Source of the DNA: Nereocystis luetkeana
Lineage: Eukaryota; Sar; Phaeophyceae; Laminariales; Laminariaceae
Assembly (NCBI GenBank): GCA_031213475.1
Contig: JARUPZ010000003.1
Location: 7,060,740-7,124,739, forward strand
Direction of reading: 5' to 3'
DNA: 64,000 nt
Below the pieces are notes generated by a model, which had not been told where the DNA came from, did no database searches, and was given only the letters and a program-made list of their open reading frames with translations. A program made the translations under genes and the position numbers. Of the stretch, positions 25,290-38,173 are shown piece after piece. The stretch's first letter is position 1; each line of letters begins with the position of its first letter.

Positions 25290-25836
25290 GAGCGGTGGTT
25301 GACTGGTTTGCCCTGTACAAGCAATCCACGCCCCTGCGGGTACATACCGTGCATTTTCGCGAGAGCGGAAACTACCCGGTGTAGGGTGTGGGGGTGACAA
25401 AGTGCAAATATGTTTGGATTTCGGGAATCGAAATGTACTCGTTCCCGCGCGAATGTCCGGAAGGTTCGAGTTTGGTTAAGCCACGCTGGCCGTCGAATAC
25501 TGTGTTCCAGCACGTGCGTTGTTTTCCTCTCATTAGGTGCTCAGTTCGAATCTGGAACAATTGGGCATGCCACACCAGAAACTCGCCATCTCCGTTGGGT
25601 GAAAATAGGAAAGAAATACGACATGAAAACTCGGGTTGGAGGAACGTTGACTGGGGTCGTGTAGGTCGGCGCTAGGGCTCCTCCATCACAGACAAGGTCC
25701 TCTCGTGGAAGTGTGGTGAGCTTAAGCTTTATTTTTACCAATCCGTCGGAGGATGAAATAAAATAAAATAAACTCTCTCGATATGCTGCGCCTGGCAGTA
25801 TGCAGCAGCAGATGTAGATCGACCTACCAGCACTTT
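25290..25836 (+). repeat. R2 repeat, first part, in unit C
   Basis: This part aligns in short blocks with 10150-10500 and 18800-19100, for example GGAAGGTTCGAGTTTGGTTAA and CTGGCCGTCGA-type strings near 25455-25495 against 10325-10370. It runs straight into the right direct repeat at 25837, which suggests that the direct repeat is the continuation of this unit. Confidence 0.5.
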
Positions 25837-28800
25837 AGTACCACTCTCGACAAGTTGTTTGAAATGTGTCATCCGTTTTCCGTCGATGTCGTCTGCGCCT
25901 ACGATGTGCCACTACTGATGAAAGTTTTGCGCGGAGGCCTCGAGCCGAACTTTCGACCCGCTTCCGCGCCTCTTGCATGCTACTCATCTGGCTGGTTTTC
26001 ATTGTCCCCACGATTCGTGTGACGCTCCTCCACCCCTTGCCGCAATGTTCAGGTGAAATTCATGGTGGATTAAAGCTCCATCCCATCCGGTCGGTGCTCC
26101 GACGAAAACAACAAGTATAAACACCCCATGTGTTGGAAGGGTTATACATATTTATATACGTACAGTAGTCAGCAATGGTATGAGCAGCAGTAATAACAGT
26201 GCCCTTTCGGTAGAGCGAGCTGGCCGCTCACGAATGGAGAGTATGCCGCGCTACACCTGCCGCCGAGGGCCTCCGTGTATGAAGCGCACGTTCGTTAGTG
26301 CCTTGTGAGCCTGACGCGGGGTCTTGCGGGTCCCACCCTTCCGAATACGTGTAGGTATGCCCAGCACGAAATGGATGAGCTCGACCAGAGGCTAGCGCGT
26401 TTTGAGAATGTCTCGTCCAAGAGATACCTCGGTTGCGACGACGGCCCGTCCCGCTAGACGCGCCCTCTCCGTGTGAGGCCGTGAGGCAACGCAAGTTTTG
26501 GTTTTCTTGGGTTGTCTGCTTCGGGGTATTTGCACATGTCGGTGCTTGCTGTGTTGGTGGGCATTGCCATACGTTGGCCTTCGAATGCTTGCAGTTGGAG
26601 GCAGGTGCTATGAACGATATTGCATACAAAAACGTTCGCAACCTTTGTCGGTCGTTTTTATTGTCTAGTTTGGGGTCATGTTCTGTGTCTCAGACACGCA
26701 AGCCGGGAAATGCGAGACGTATTCTTCCGGTGGAACTAAAAAACATTACTTGGACACGCTGTGGGTACGTGCAAGTATCGGCACGGGAAGCAGCGTCTGT
26801 CTCCGAGTGTGTGTATGGCAAGCTGTACAATAGGGTAGTTACGAAAGCTTCCAATGGGCCGATGCAATGTTGGCCTTCTAGAGTAATTGCTGACACGGCT
26901 GATGCCGCGACAAGGGGGCTACCCCCGTTTTCATTTCGGCTGTTGGGCCAACCGGACGACTCGCTCTGTCGTTTGCCCAAACAATGGGCATATACCGTAG
27001 GTGTACCATAAGCACCAATCACAGGGAGATGCACATCGTGCAACTGCAAGACGAACAAGCTAGCACTTGAAAACGTAGAGCATGTCACTCGGACGGGTGG
27101 TCCTGTGCGGTTGAAAAACAGGGCTTACATTCAACACCCCCCCCCACAACCGTGGCAGGATCAGCGTAACGTTCGAGCAGTGGCAAGCAAAACCAACAGG
27201 GATATTGATGCCACCCCGATATCATCTGATGCGTTTGATCCATACTCACTATCGAGAGTCGATCCGAGACTGTGCCGCACGGTAGGTATTCGCATTGGAA
27301 AGATTGGATACCTCGCACATTAGGTCGTTGAAAAGCTTTTGTGTGGGGGGGGGCTCGTGTCAAATGCATATAGAGCAGAGATAGGGGCGCAATATCGACG
27401 TAGTCACCATACCTAGTAGACGGGTCAGGTTCTCCCTGTTAGCCGAGACAGGAACGCGTCGGAAGTGCGCCAAAACGAAGTTCAGCTGCAACAATACTTG
27501 CCAGTCCTGTGACGCATAGTGTATCGGTTATCTCAAGCTAAGCTGTCGGGTATACCTCGTGCATGAGTATACGTTAGGGTAGAAACAATGACCGACGCAA
27601 GCCGCAGCCACGCACGAGGGGTGTGTTGGTAAATTTCGAATGGTATCCTTGAGGTTTCGACATCCTATAATCCCCCCACGACGGCCTCAACAAAATTTAC
27701 GCTCGTCATCTACGTCGAAGTCTAGTCGACCGTTCTAAGAGCCCTGTGTTCTAATGCTCGAATGGTTATGTTGGACTCACACTGTTTGTTGGCCGTTGGT
27801 CAGATAAAGAGGTCCACAGTATCATGCGTAGCGTGCTACTATGGCACTGAAAACGGTGCACGGTACTACTCTACCGTGCATGCATGTCTGCACCGGAATT
27901 CAAACCAGCCATTCATACCAACTGTCGTGTTTCTATGGCGGCCCCGGTTCAGTTTGTCCGGGGCACCAGCCTGGAGTGGTGCTGCTATCTCGTGGGGTCT
28001 TAATTCTGGGACGCATTCTTCGCGTGCCTTGGGCCACATGTTTGGACGACACCAGTTTGTTGTCGTACTATAGCATCCTGATACGTAGTGCACATGACCC
28101 ACGCTGCCTTCTCTTCGTTTGTCGAACATGACAAGCTGGGAGGTAGCTGATTGTCATCGTCACATTCAACACCCTCCTTGTCCAATATCGTTCACCTTTG
28201 CCCTGTTCCTTATCTCTGAGCCACCCCGCACCCTTGTAGAGCCACAAAACAAAGTGCTGCCGGTAGTCAGCTATACGTCGCCCGTTTTCTACGCAAGTGT
28301 ACACAGCATAGACAACGCAACACATGCGATATACTTGCTCCGAGAGGTGGGCAAATGTCCCGACGAAATATATGCCTCACGCGGGTATCCATACCAGAAC
28401 GTTCTACATTGTTCGGAGCCTATTTCACCCGAGTTTCGGTAACGGTACGGCTGGAAATCGATCGATATTGCAGCAAAGTCGGTGCTTGTCTGGTTCTCGC
28501 CTCCACGCAACATCCGCGTATCGCCCGCTACTCGGTCGGAACACACTGCTTGGAGAAACACGGACGGCTGATCGCAAGCACAGTGGCGTCAGGTGTACTT
28601 GACGTCGGTGAACCACGGGGCATTCTAGACTGATGGGAGGCGTGGGATAAACGATATGACGAAGCATACGGTACACATCGAGACCATATACTTGAACAGC
28701 AAACAGATATTGCTAATGAAAGCAAGGAGAAACGATCCTTGTCATGGTATGGCTAGGTTCTGTATCGTCTGCGAGGCTCCGCATCAGAAGCGCTTCTTAC

Positions 28801-29917
28801 TGTGCATCCACACAAAGACAAAACGTTAATGAAGTCAGGACCATCCATGACCTACTGCGCAGGTTGTACAACAAACATTCTTGAAACTCATGTATCGCGG
28901 ATTCCAACGGCATTGGGTAGTTCCTTAGCTGGGGAACCCCGTCGCCCTGAAAACGTTTGACGTACCCGAGAGACCTCCATTGTTTTTAAAAATAGCACAA
29001 GTCAAAGCCCCGGCAAATACCCTAAACCGAACTTGACGCCGACGCACACCAACATCAAGTAACACCCAAATGCTCACGCGGCGCGAGTTGGCTCCGGATT
29101 TAAACGCGGATTACTTCGAAACTATGGAATACACCGTTCGCAGTGCGTGGCGCATTGCGAGATCTGGCGGGATCGAGGCATGCAGCTGAGACAATGCGCA
29201 CTAGAGAAGAGGTGAATCTAGCATGAAGGGCAACAGTCTTTGCGGAGCACGCCGACAATATACAAGGACAACAGATACAAACATCACCGATGTGCGTAAC
29301 TCGGTGCGGGGTCAGCATACAAGGTCGCCGATCCCACTGTTCTGAATCTTCCGGCATTTGATGGATGATAACATCGGTATTTGCCACAGCGGTTCAATAT
29401 AGGGTACTTTGAGGCGAAATGAACAAATGCTTGTTGGACGTGTGTGGATCGTGAATCCTATCAACGACAATTCAACACCACCCTACACGTTATCTATGCT
29501 AGCCTGGCATCGATCGAATCTCGATCACGTTGAGGTAGAAAGGAAACAAGGCTTCGAGGGATATCATACTGCTGAAAACGTTACTGCCATGCACACACCC
29601 TCTCTGGGGACATACTGAAATCATGATTCAGCTCAGACCTGCGGTATCAGTTCAAATTATGATCGCGATATATTTTGTGTATAGTAGCACCGCTGTTTTG
29701 AATCGACAATGATTGTGTTCCCAGCGGGTTGTATTACCCCGCTTGTTTTGAACGTTCATACCAGCAGGTGCTCTGGAAATGTCTTTGACGGTAGTTTCGA
29801 GAGCATATATATAGAGCGTGCTGGAAGTACATGCACACTGGTTTACCCAGTAGGAGGACACCATACACAACGTTTCGTTTCAAAATCATGTAGGCATTGA
29901 GGAATCAGATATAACCC
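25837..29917. repeat. Right copy of the 4.1-kb direct repeat
   Basis: Same orientation as 1-4141 and nearly identical. It ends at 29917 after GGAATCAGATATAAC, the base at which the left copy passes into the 4142-7866 block; here the next bases are CCCGGTGGC instead. The missing continuation is found inverted at 38882-35100. It has only one of the two 51-bp units seen at 4031-4132. Confidence 0.9.
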
Positions 29918-32900
29918 CGGTGGCTTGGTAGGTGGTCCGCGTGCCTATCAAGATCAATTATTCGTGTTTTAGAAGCCATCCTACCACAGGAAACCAACCC
30001 GGTCGATAGAAAAGTAAAAGCGCGATTTAGCTATCCTCCGGGGCAATTTCTTACGTCATACCTGGTATGCGGTAAGCCCTTATTCAAGAAAATGGTCGAC
30101 ATTCCCTGTGTACGAGAGCATATAAGTACACTTGCTGCATACTGGTAGTTCTGTTGTCTCATACCCGGGGTATTTGAACGATCTTTTTAAACTAATGGTA
30201 CAGAAGCATAGCTTGTGAGTACGTACGAGGAATCCCTCCTCCGCAAATATTTTGAAAAACAGCACTGTCACCCCTTGACAGACAGCGTCGAAGAGACCGC
30301 CTAGACAGCCCGAAACCCGTGACACGAGCGAAACATCCCTGGTTTTTTAAAGCGCCTGACCATATCCTTGAAACAACTGCTCTAATGTTTGAAAAAACAG
30401 ACCGGCTTGCGATAGGGAGAACCCCAAAATATAAAGCAGCGTGGGGGGGAGGAGGATTTCGATAGCGTGTTGTATTTAAACAACCTAAAACTGAACCAGA
30501 TACAACGCCTTGCTTGCTGCAGGATGTACGGCGTGGGAGGCGGAGTGGCTACGTTGATTAATGAAAGGAATATACCGAGAGAAAATCAGAGGTCAAGCTC
30601 AGTAAAAGTGACTGCAGTAACACATACAACTATTACCTCGGCACTAGGGTAACTCAACAAGTCAATGACGACGCGCCGGTTTTCTAGAGGGTCTGAAATA
30701 TATGGCCGTGATCCGTCCATCGATCGCCGGAGAAGCTGACGCTCGGCAAACGCTGACTGACATGCCAGTGCGAGTTCCGAACCAATATCGTGTACGCACA
30801 TGCAAAACAATACAAACCATACCCAAGAGAAACAAAAAGCACTGCTGACAAGAGTCGGACCGCGTGATCAACTTTGCTAGTCCCGGTGGGACACTAAACT
30901 CCAGCATACCAGGTCAGCGCTGACTCCGACATCTGGTAGGATGTCTGTTTGGCGTACAAGAAAATCACGCTGATGCGAAAGATAAGCTAGCGTCTACGTG
31001 GATTTCAGTTCGGGTTCACGTAGCTGACTAGGCCGCTAAACATATTTCGCTCACGTGTCCCCGACATGTTGGCCCGCTAAGCCTACATGCACGTCTTGTG
31101 AAGTCCTACCGTGATAACGTGAAGCAATCCACGATAGCAAAAGCAAAAATCCATCATGGTGTTTTGTTGGTGTATTTCTGTCACATGATATGGATAAGCT
31201 GTGGGAGCTCTCGGGAGCTACAGTGCCCGGATATGCATTCTACTCATACCAAGACGTCCGGGCGTATAGTGTCGAGGACAAACATTTTCCTCTTGAGCCG
31301 AAGACAACACTTGAGCGTTACGCGCTGTAGAAGATGAGAGTTGCCGCAGGTTAGGGGTGGCTCCTGACGTTTCTGAGGCTCCTCATCTTTGAGGGGTTGT
31401 CTGCCCCGTTCAGCAGTAGACGAAACATCCACTACAGATGAACAATCGGATGGACTGCTGTGTACATATCGAATACCGCCGTGTGGTATGAAATCATCAG
31501 GGTTTCCAACGATAGTTAGGCATACTATATTGGGTAGTGAGTTACTCAGTGTCCCTAAGAAGCCCCATCACCAAGAAACAGTTGAGCCAAAAATGCCACC
31601 TCCTATCGTGTCACGGGTCTGGAGTTGAGGATGCCTTTGTACGAAACACGCGCGAAGTACTACGGAGCCCCATAGCTAAACTCATGTGTAACGGAAACAC
31701 CACTTCGAAGGTTCCAGGAAGACGTAACAGAACACAACTGGACACGTGATGACATGATGACACATTGTCAAGTAGATGTTCAAAGCGACAATGAGTTCAA
31801 AAAAATACCCATGTTTCACAAACGATGGGGGGGGGCAGGGGGGGCCAGGTACCTCGCACGGACAGCATTGCCAGCCCCAACCCCTTGCAACATGGCACCG
31901 GGATGCAAAACGGCGAACGAAGAATATGTCCCCACACCGAGACACTGCGTGTAAACTGGACCAGGTTTCCACCCCGCTGATGGCCCCAATCAATTTCAGT
32001 GAGGTAGCCCTAGTAATCACTTCAACCACGATAAAAAATCATGACTGTTACATATTACGGTACATGCATAGACTTGAGGTATATTGCTACCACATTCTGC
32101 ATGCAGTGCCTCAGCAGCAAGGTAAAGAGGAGCAGGTAATGGTTCCCCAGCGAGTAGAATGCCGTATACTACACGGAGCTCGAACGGCTGTGCAGAACAA
32201 TGAGGGAGGAAGATCATTTGAGATATTTTGCAAACTTTGTGCCGGGTAATGAGCACAATGCGTATACTCACACCAGGTACCATGTATACATTAGCGCCGT
32301 CGTGCCGCACAGCAGTAACGTTGAGGGCTGCGACGGGCTGCGTGTCGTTGTCATTGCCGAACGTTCCTCGCATAGCCGCATACTTCTCAAAGTATGTACG
32401 GACTGGCTTACTTTAGGGGGGGGGGGGGGTAGTTGAAGAATCGTTTATTGCAAAAGCCAAGCCCGTTATATTGCTCCGGACGCCTTTCCAGCGCCCTCCC
32501 ATCTCGGCGAAAGGGGCGACCTCCATTTGACCGAGGCGACTTCGCTGCCTTCAAGCCTTGTGTATGCGCTCATACATGTATATATATATTATATATAACT
32601 TGGACAACTTACAGCTAGGTATCCAAGATCGAGAATATGTGCGGCTACACATCAACATTGTACCACCTTGACTTCCGACATCGAGTATAGTTTCGAATAC
32701 ACTTTATATTATCCAAGGCGCTCGATCATTCGTTCTCGACATTACAAGGACGGCATTTATGTCAGCAATTCCCAAAGGAAGCAAGAAGCATTGGGCGGAT
32801 CAACGTGAACCTCTTGTCGTTACCCCGACCACGTGGTTGGGTGTAAGTCTCACCACCGAACCTATGCACGATGTACCTAGCATATATATGTACAGGCGTG

Positions 32901-34556
32901 TATCGAAACGTCACGTCTCCGTAGCGGCGTCGCGGGTGTGTGAGATACCGAGAACACTCCAAAACGTCAAGCGCACTCACCCCCGTCCTCGAGCCAAACC
33001 ACCAGCGACCGATTAGCACATCTCGATTTTTTCCAAGGGCCTGCCCCCAACACAAATAATGGGCAACCATCGTATCTCGATACCCACGGAGACCTCAAAC
33101 AACAACACCTGCACGTGCCTCCAAACCAAGAAATAAACGGATGGATGTGCATTGCAAATCACGTGTTCCCAAGTCTTTGCACTTACGGGCCACGCCCAAT
33201 GGGAGGGCCGCCGTCTCAACGAAGCCTTATGGTATACCAGGCATTTTACTACGCGGAAGCACCCAGCCTAGCCCGCCCGCTGTATGTTGAACATATCCGT
33301 ATGGATACATACTGAGGTTGACGACTGTAGCATGTACCCTTCATAGGGGGAGGCGATCGACGGCGTGTGTAGTTCGTCTTATCACCCGCTCGTGCAACTG
33401 CCAGCTCGGCATACGGAACCTGCACTATCACAACTACATCCCACAGAGTTTTAGAACACGACATGAATTCAGTAAACACGTAGGTGTGTGTTCAGCAGCA
33501 GATCCTTCTCCAGGCGCTGACGGGGGTGGTATTGGGTATTACTCGACCATGATTTTCACCTGAACACATAGGCGAGGGGGGAAAAAGGAACAATTCAATT
33601 GTGGGGACATTATACGTCAGCGACGGAAAAAACGAGATATCGGTGAAATAATGAACAAGCGGCGGGGACGTCGGGGTCTTTGGGTCAGTTCGAGACCTCG
33701 GCATCACATGCTATCAATTAGAGAGCCTCGATATCACAGACGACCACGATGGACAGCGAATAATCTAATGGGAAAATCTGGTCGAACACGGCGTTGAAAT
33801 GCTGGTAGCTTGTTGTATACACGTTGATACACAACATAGCGGCAGCGCAAGGAGGGATGGGGCCTTTGGAGCCTCGGAGGATCGGTTTAGCCGACTTTAT
33901 TTGCCTACTTCAAGTTCCACAGCACGGAATTATCCTCTTGCACGAATCAAGTTTTAGCATATTTGTGTGTATTACGCCCGAACAGGGGATGTACTGAAGA
34001 ATTATAACACCATCCTTGGCGGTACGGATGGTTCGACCTACCTCGAAACTCCCAGAATCCCCCGAGCGAATGGATACCTCGAACTTATGCAACTCCTAAA
34101 CTTTCGATATTCCTCGTGGAGGTATCTACACCGTGACACAGTCTATGGCTAAAGGGGGGCTCTCCTCAGAGACGATTCTGTGTATACAGCAAAGGAGTCC
34201 ACCGGCATCGTTCTCTTTGCTAAACGGCTCATCGCCATACATTCGTGCGTTTGTGCAAGGTTTTCCAGTTTCCGGACCGTAGATATATCCCGAGCCGGGG
34301 TGGATATGGTACGTGTCTCATCATATCTCTGACGATTTCACGAGAAAGCCGTGTATTCCCAGCAGGTTCAACTCCGTTCATTCCTATAAATCAAACACAG
34401 CCTTCCTAGCAGGATGTATCTGTCGACTCAAACAGCACCAGGGGGCTACTGTAGTAGTCATGTTGCGCAATATTGCAGAGACACGCTAGTCAACACAGCT
34501 CCGCTAGAGCAACCCCTTTAATCTGGGTTATTTCTTCTATCCGCATATATTGTATA
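29918..34556 (-). other. Gene-free part of the inverted segment (downstream side of gene D)
   Basis: No gene is recognised. Read on the - strand it has the expected order for an array unit: the F5/8 exon (34594-35027), then R2-like sequence. The clearest match is 33490-33560 inverted, a CAGGTGAAAATCATGG block followed by a CTGCTGCTGAACAC block, against 10813-10900. Positions 32950-33010, inverted, resemble 2665-2700. A G-rich run lies at 32410-32431 and a short TA-rich run at 32578-32598. Confidence 0.45.
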
Positions 34557-34593
34557 ATTATACAAACACGAAGTGATCAAGTGTTTCACATAC

Positions 34594-35027
34594 CTCCTTG
34601 ATGCTCAGCCACGTTTCGCTGTTAGACTCCCAGTCGTCGAGGTACAGCTTCAGCTTAGACGTTTCATCGGTGTCCAGGTAGAAGGTCTGGTAAGCGTTTG
34701 TCTTGCCGCTGGACTTGATCTGACTGTGGTAGCCACCGTTGTCGTAAACGTTGAGCTTCCGGGTATTCTCGGTCCCCTTATAGAAGGCGATTTCCACCTC
34801 GACGATGTCCTGTGGCTCGCCAAAGTAGTACTCGATCCAGCATCCCTCGTCCTCATCATCATCGATGAGGTCTCCCTTGCACGACCAGCGAGAGTTGTTT
34901 GCGCGGCTCTTGTCACGAGTGTTTTCGGGGACACAGCCGTCCGGGGAGCAGCCGTTTCCTGACGTCCTCTCGTCGTATGCCGAGGCAGCCACTTCCACGG
35001 TGGTTCTGTATCGCGCGTCAACTAGGG
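34594..35027 (-). CDS. Gene D, exon 2: F5/8 type C (discoidin-like) domain
   Basis: On the - strand a CCTCCCCAG acceptor is followed by 434 bp open for 144 codons: ALVDARYRTTVEV, then CSPDGCVPENTRDK, NNSRWSCKGDLIDD, GCWIEYYFGEPQDIVEV, KLNVYDNGGYHSQI, YQTFYLDTDE and TWLSIKE, ending at a GTATGT donor. It joins in phase with the signal-peptide exon at 37893-37950 through a 2.9-kb intron. The protein would be about 165-170 residues, secreted, with four conserved cysteines. If the donor is not used, the frame stops after VCETLDHFVFV. One extra Asp/Glu codon is present compared with gene A. With gene A this is one of the two units without visible damage. Confidence 0.8.
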
Positions 35028-36954
35028 CTGGGGAGGGGGCACGGCGTGCGACATGTAAGGGTCGATCTTAAGGACGAGTGTTTTTCATTTTTTTTTTCTG
35101 TATTTTCCCGATATATGTTTGGGAAAAGCCGAAACACTTCACCCCCCCAACGTCGCCTCGAAGTGTTTAGGGTTTTCCAGGAAATTTAGGTACAAGGCCG
35201 TAGAGGATCGGGCAACCCCACCGCTCGAGCTGTGCCACCACTCGCGAGCACACAGAGCTGACAGGGGTCGTTCCTAAGGTCACTCGCAAGTCATGGCCGA
35301 ACACAGAAGGCGCAATACCTTTCTGGGCTCTCGTGGCCGAGTTCACAAGGTGACCGCACCGAGGTGGTCGACCGACTGAGCTCGGTGACAGCAATAACTG
35401 AGACTTTGTCGCTTTGGGCAAGCGTTGGGCGTTGTTGCGTGACGAGTTGGAGATGGGTTTCACTCCCCAAGGCACCGACACCTGCCTACGAGTCAGGCCG
35501 ATGGCTGTGGGGCCACCGCACGCATGGGTTTCGCTAGCGAAGCTGCTGCAGGGACGGTTCTGTGCCGGGTGGACGATTGTTTCCCGAGCCAACGGAGGCA
35601 CATCCTCGATAAGATTCAACCCTCGCTGAATTTGGTGAAATGCCGAAATTTCAGGAAAAAACAAAAAACAATACGTGTCATTAAGGTCGACCCTAATCAG
35701 GATATAATGACGAATTATACGACGGGTGTGTGCGTAGTCTAAACCGGTAAAGAGACTTCCCTCGGGTTTGGATTCCGTGCTTCGTACTAATAGATATTAA
35801 GATTATTACTGTGAGTCTAGCGCCCTAACACTCGAAAATGCCTATGCGCATATTCTCAAACAATAAGGCATTTTACTATAGACATTTCACATTCAGGGCA
35901 AGCGGTGTCTGAGCCACCGCGGCGTCCTCACCGGGCGGTAGTTGAAACATGAGTGCATACCTTGTGCTCTATTGCTGGGCACAATGCGTAGGTACACGTA
36001 CGAGATTCGTGTATCCTCAGTCGTATTCCTATGTTTGCCCCCGTTGAATTCCGGAGCATACCATGGGGGGACATAGGAAATCTCGGAACAATTAAAGGTG
36101 GGCCTCTATCGTAGAACGCCTCTTTTCTAAGTACCACAGTAGAGCAACAAACAAGAGTTGGTTCTGCTGTTCGACCTTGACCGATATATATCCAGCGAAG
36201 GAACGTTCGTCTTGACGATTTCGCCTCCCAGATATCCATTTTTCATATGCATGTGCTCCTCCGAAGCTATTCAACCATCTGCTATCGCTTCTTCATGTTG
36301 TGCCAGACGAGTTGTAGCAGAGAGCTTACCAATCACGTAGGAATTGCGTTTTTCAACCCCGATACGTTGAGCATAGGGGTTGCTTCGCCACCACCATTTT
36401 GGGGACGTTATTGAAGGAGGCTCCGTTGAGTAGAATTCTGCAAGGTGTCTGCCATAACAGAAAACAAATCATATTGAGGCGCATGCCAGTGTCGATACAA
36501 CAAAATGCTTTGGGATACTGATGATCGTCGAAGAAGATTCTGGTTTAATTTGTCGGAATGGGTGCAGCCCGAAGACAACCAAACAATTGTTTCGCTTTCA
36601 GTACAGTCTGAGCAGCGACGCAACGGTTCTGCCGTCCATCTTCGTCACGCTTTGTTGGTGAACAACGGTATGGATACCGCATTTCCGACCCGTTCCTCTT
36701 CATCCTCGCCTATAGCAGACCGATCCGACTCTACATAGGTAGTGATACCCAACAGTAAGACCACATTTTCCTCACTACTCTGCTATTTATAGCTATTTTA
36801 ACTCGCCTACAGACAATACATGTCCTCACAGCATTTTTTCGGTTACATCGTAGACGTAGACGCTCACTTGTTATTGATGCTAGCCTGGAAGACACGACGG
36901 CGCTGCCAACCATCATGCTGAATGTGAGGCCTTGCAAAACGCTCCGGAGGAGAC

Positions 36955-37203
36955 CCGTTCTACGATAGAGGTAGCACATTTCCGCTATTTTGTTTCTGAA
37001 AAACGGGGTTTCTTAACCCCAAATCGTTCGAATGAAAAAATCTTGATTTCGAAAAAAAAACGTTTTGTAGACTTGGGCCATGGGATTATTCGCCGCGATG
37101 CATCTTCATTTTTGCTGAAGTCAGTTTTCGGATGAGGTATGGAGCTCCGTAAGCGAGGAGCCTCAGAAAACGTAGGGTGAACCTCTATCTATCGTAGAAC
37201 GCC
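36955..37203. mobile_element. MITE-like element, family B, copy 3
   Basis: Inverted partner of 5769-6013, copied with the arm rather than inserted independently. Ends are CGTTCTACGATAGAGG and CCTCTATCTATCGTAGAACGCC; the right end has an extra TATC compared with the left-arm copy. Confidence 0.75.
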
Positions 37204-37892
37204 TCAGGAGATTTCTAACGCGAATAATATTGACAAGTGTAATTATTGTAGTACGTAACACAGCAACGGTGTCACCGGTGGTTCGGCGGGGGTACCCTCG
37301 ATTGCTGATGGTGTTGGTTCCCTGGGTTCCGCTCCCAGCGGGATGATGAAGTCATAATTTGCTCAAATATACAAATTAAATTAACTGCTGAGAGCGTTGT
37401 AGCGTGGGTAGGCGAAATTCGACGGGAATCGACGAGGAAATAGTGAAGGTACGAATAGTAGTGGGAAGGAGCGAGTTACAGCCTGCAAGCGACCCCCGGA
37501 TCTACGTTACGACCCCTGTAGGAGAGAGAGACGAAAATTTAGGCGAAAATAGAAATGGGAATCTGAATAAAGCAAAGAAAATTTGTACGGAGTACGGAAA
37601 ACGGCAGAATTTCCGTACCGTTGACGGCTGAATAGAACAAAACCATTAACTGTCTAAACAAGAGGGACCCGGGTTTGGCAGGACCAGCCACATGCATGAA
37701 CGGTTGCGACACACGTCCAAGCATAGCAAACTACCATGATGCTACCATGATCGGACTCGCGCAGGGCAGCGCTGGGCCCTGCTGTAGCTGGGCATTGTGA
37801 CGACACCAAGTCGACCACGACCTATCTACCAAGTGCAAAGATTGGATCGGACCGCTTACCCTCGAGGTCTTCCGGATGTACATTTCTCTTAC

Positions 37893-37950
37893 CATATGAG
37901 GTGCCCAGGGTCGCGGCATAGATGGTGGCGAGCAGAACGAAACAGCGCAT
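37893..37950 (-). CDS. Gene D, exon 1: signal peptide
   Basis: Read on the - strand it encodes MRCFVLLATIYAATLGTSY plus one base before a GTAAGA donor, identical in protein to the exon at 5022. It joins in phase 1 to the exon at 35027-34594. In this locus there is no second first exon between promoter and domain exon, unlike gene A, so this arrangement may be the source of the duplicated block. Confidence 0.7.
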
Positions 37951-38173
37951 TTTAGAACAGGCTGGAGCACGTGGTACCTAAGTCCGGAGTAGTTTCTGTT
38001 GTGGTGTCCTTCAAAGTGACGATATAAGAGGAGTGGTTGTAGTGGGCAATAGAAGCAAACCATGGGATTGTGTGCCAGCAAGTTGCGTTACGAAGCCGGC
38101 TCGAGCGCTGAACGAGCGGAGCATTCTCCACCCCCAAGAACTTTCTTGAGGAGCTATGCTCGCCTCTGGCAAG
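37951..38173 (-). promoter_or_regulatory. Conserved upstream region of gene D
   Basis: Inverted copy of 4799-5021. The conserved block lies at about 38078-38098 (read as GCAAGTTGCGTTACGAAGCC on the + strand). Confidence 0.55.

Noticed and set aside
25536-25560. T-arm-like string CAGTTCGAATCTG
   Set aside because: No D-arm, anticodon stem or closing acceptor stem could be drawn around it.
1-29917. The 4.1-kb direct repeats as LTRs of a retroelement
   Set aside because: They are too long, show no clear TG..CA ends, and the 21.7 kb between them hold F5/8 units but no polymerase, integrase or capsid coding that I can recognise. Segmental duplication explains them better.
34573-34962. 129-codon + strand frame over the F5/8 exon of gene D
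   Set aside because: Antisense shadow of a well-recognised domain; the same shadow occurs opposite units A and B.
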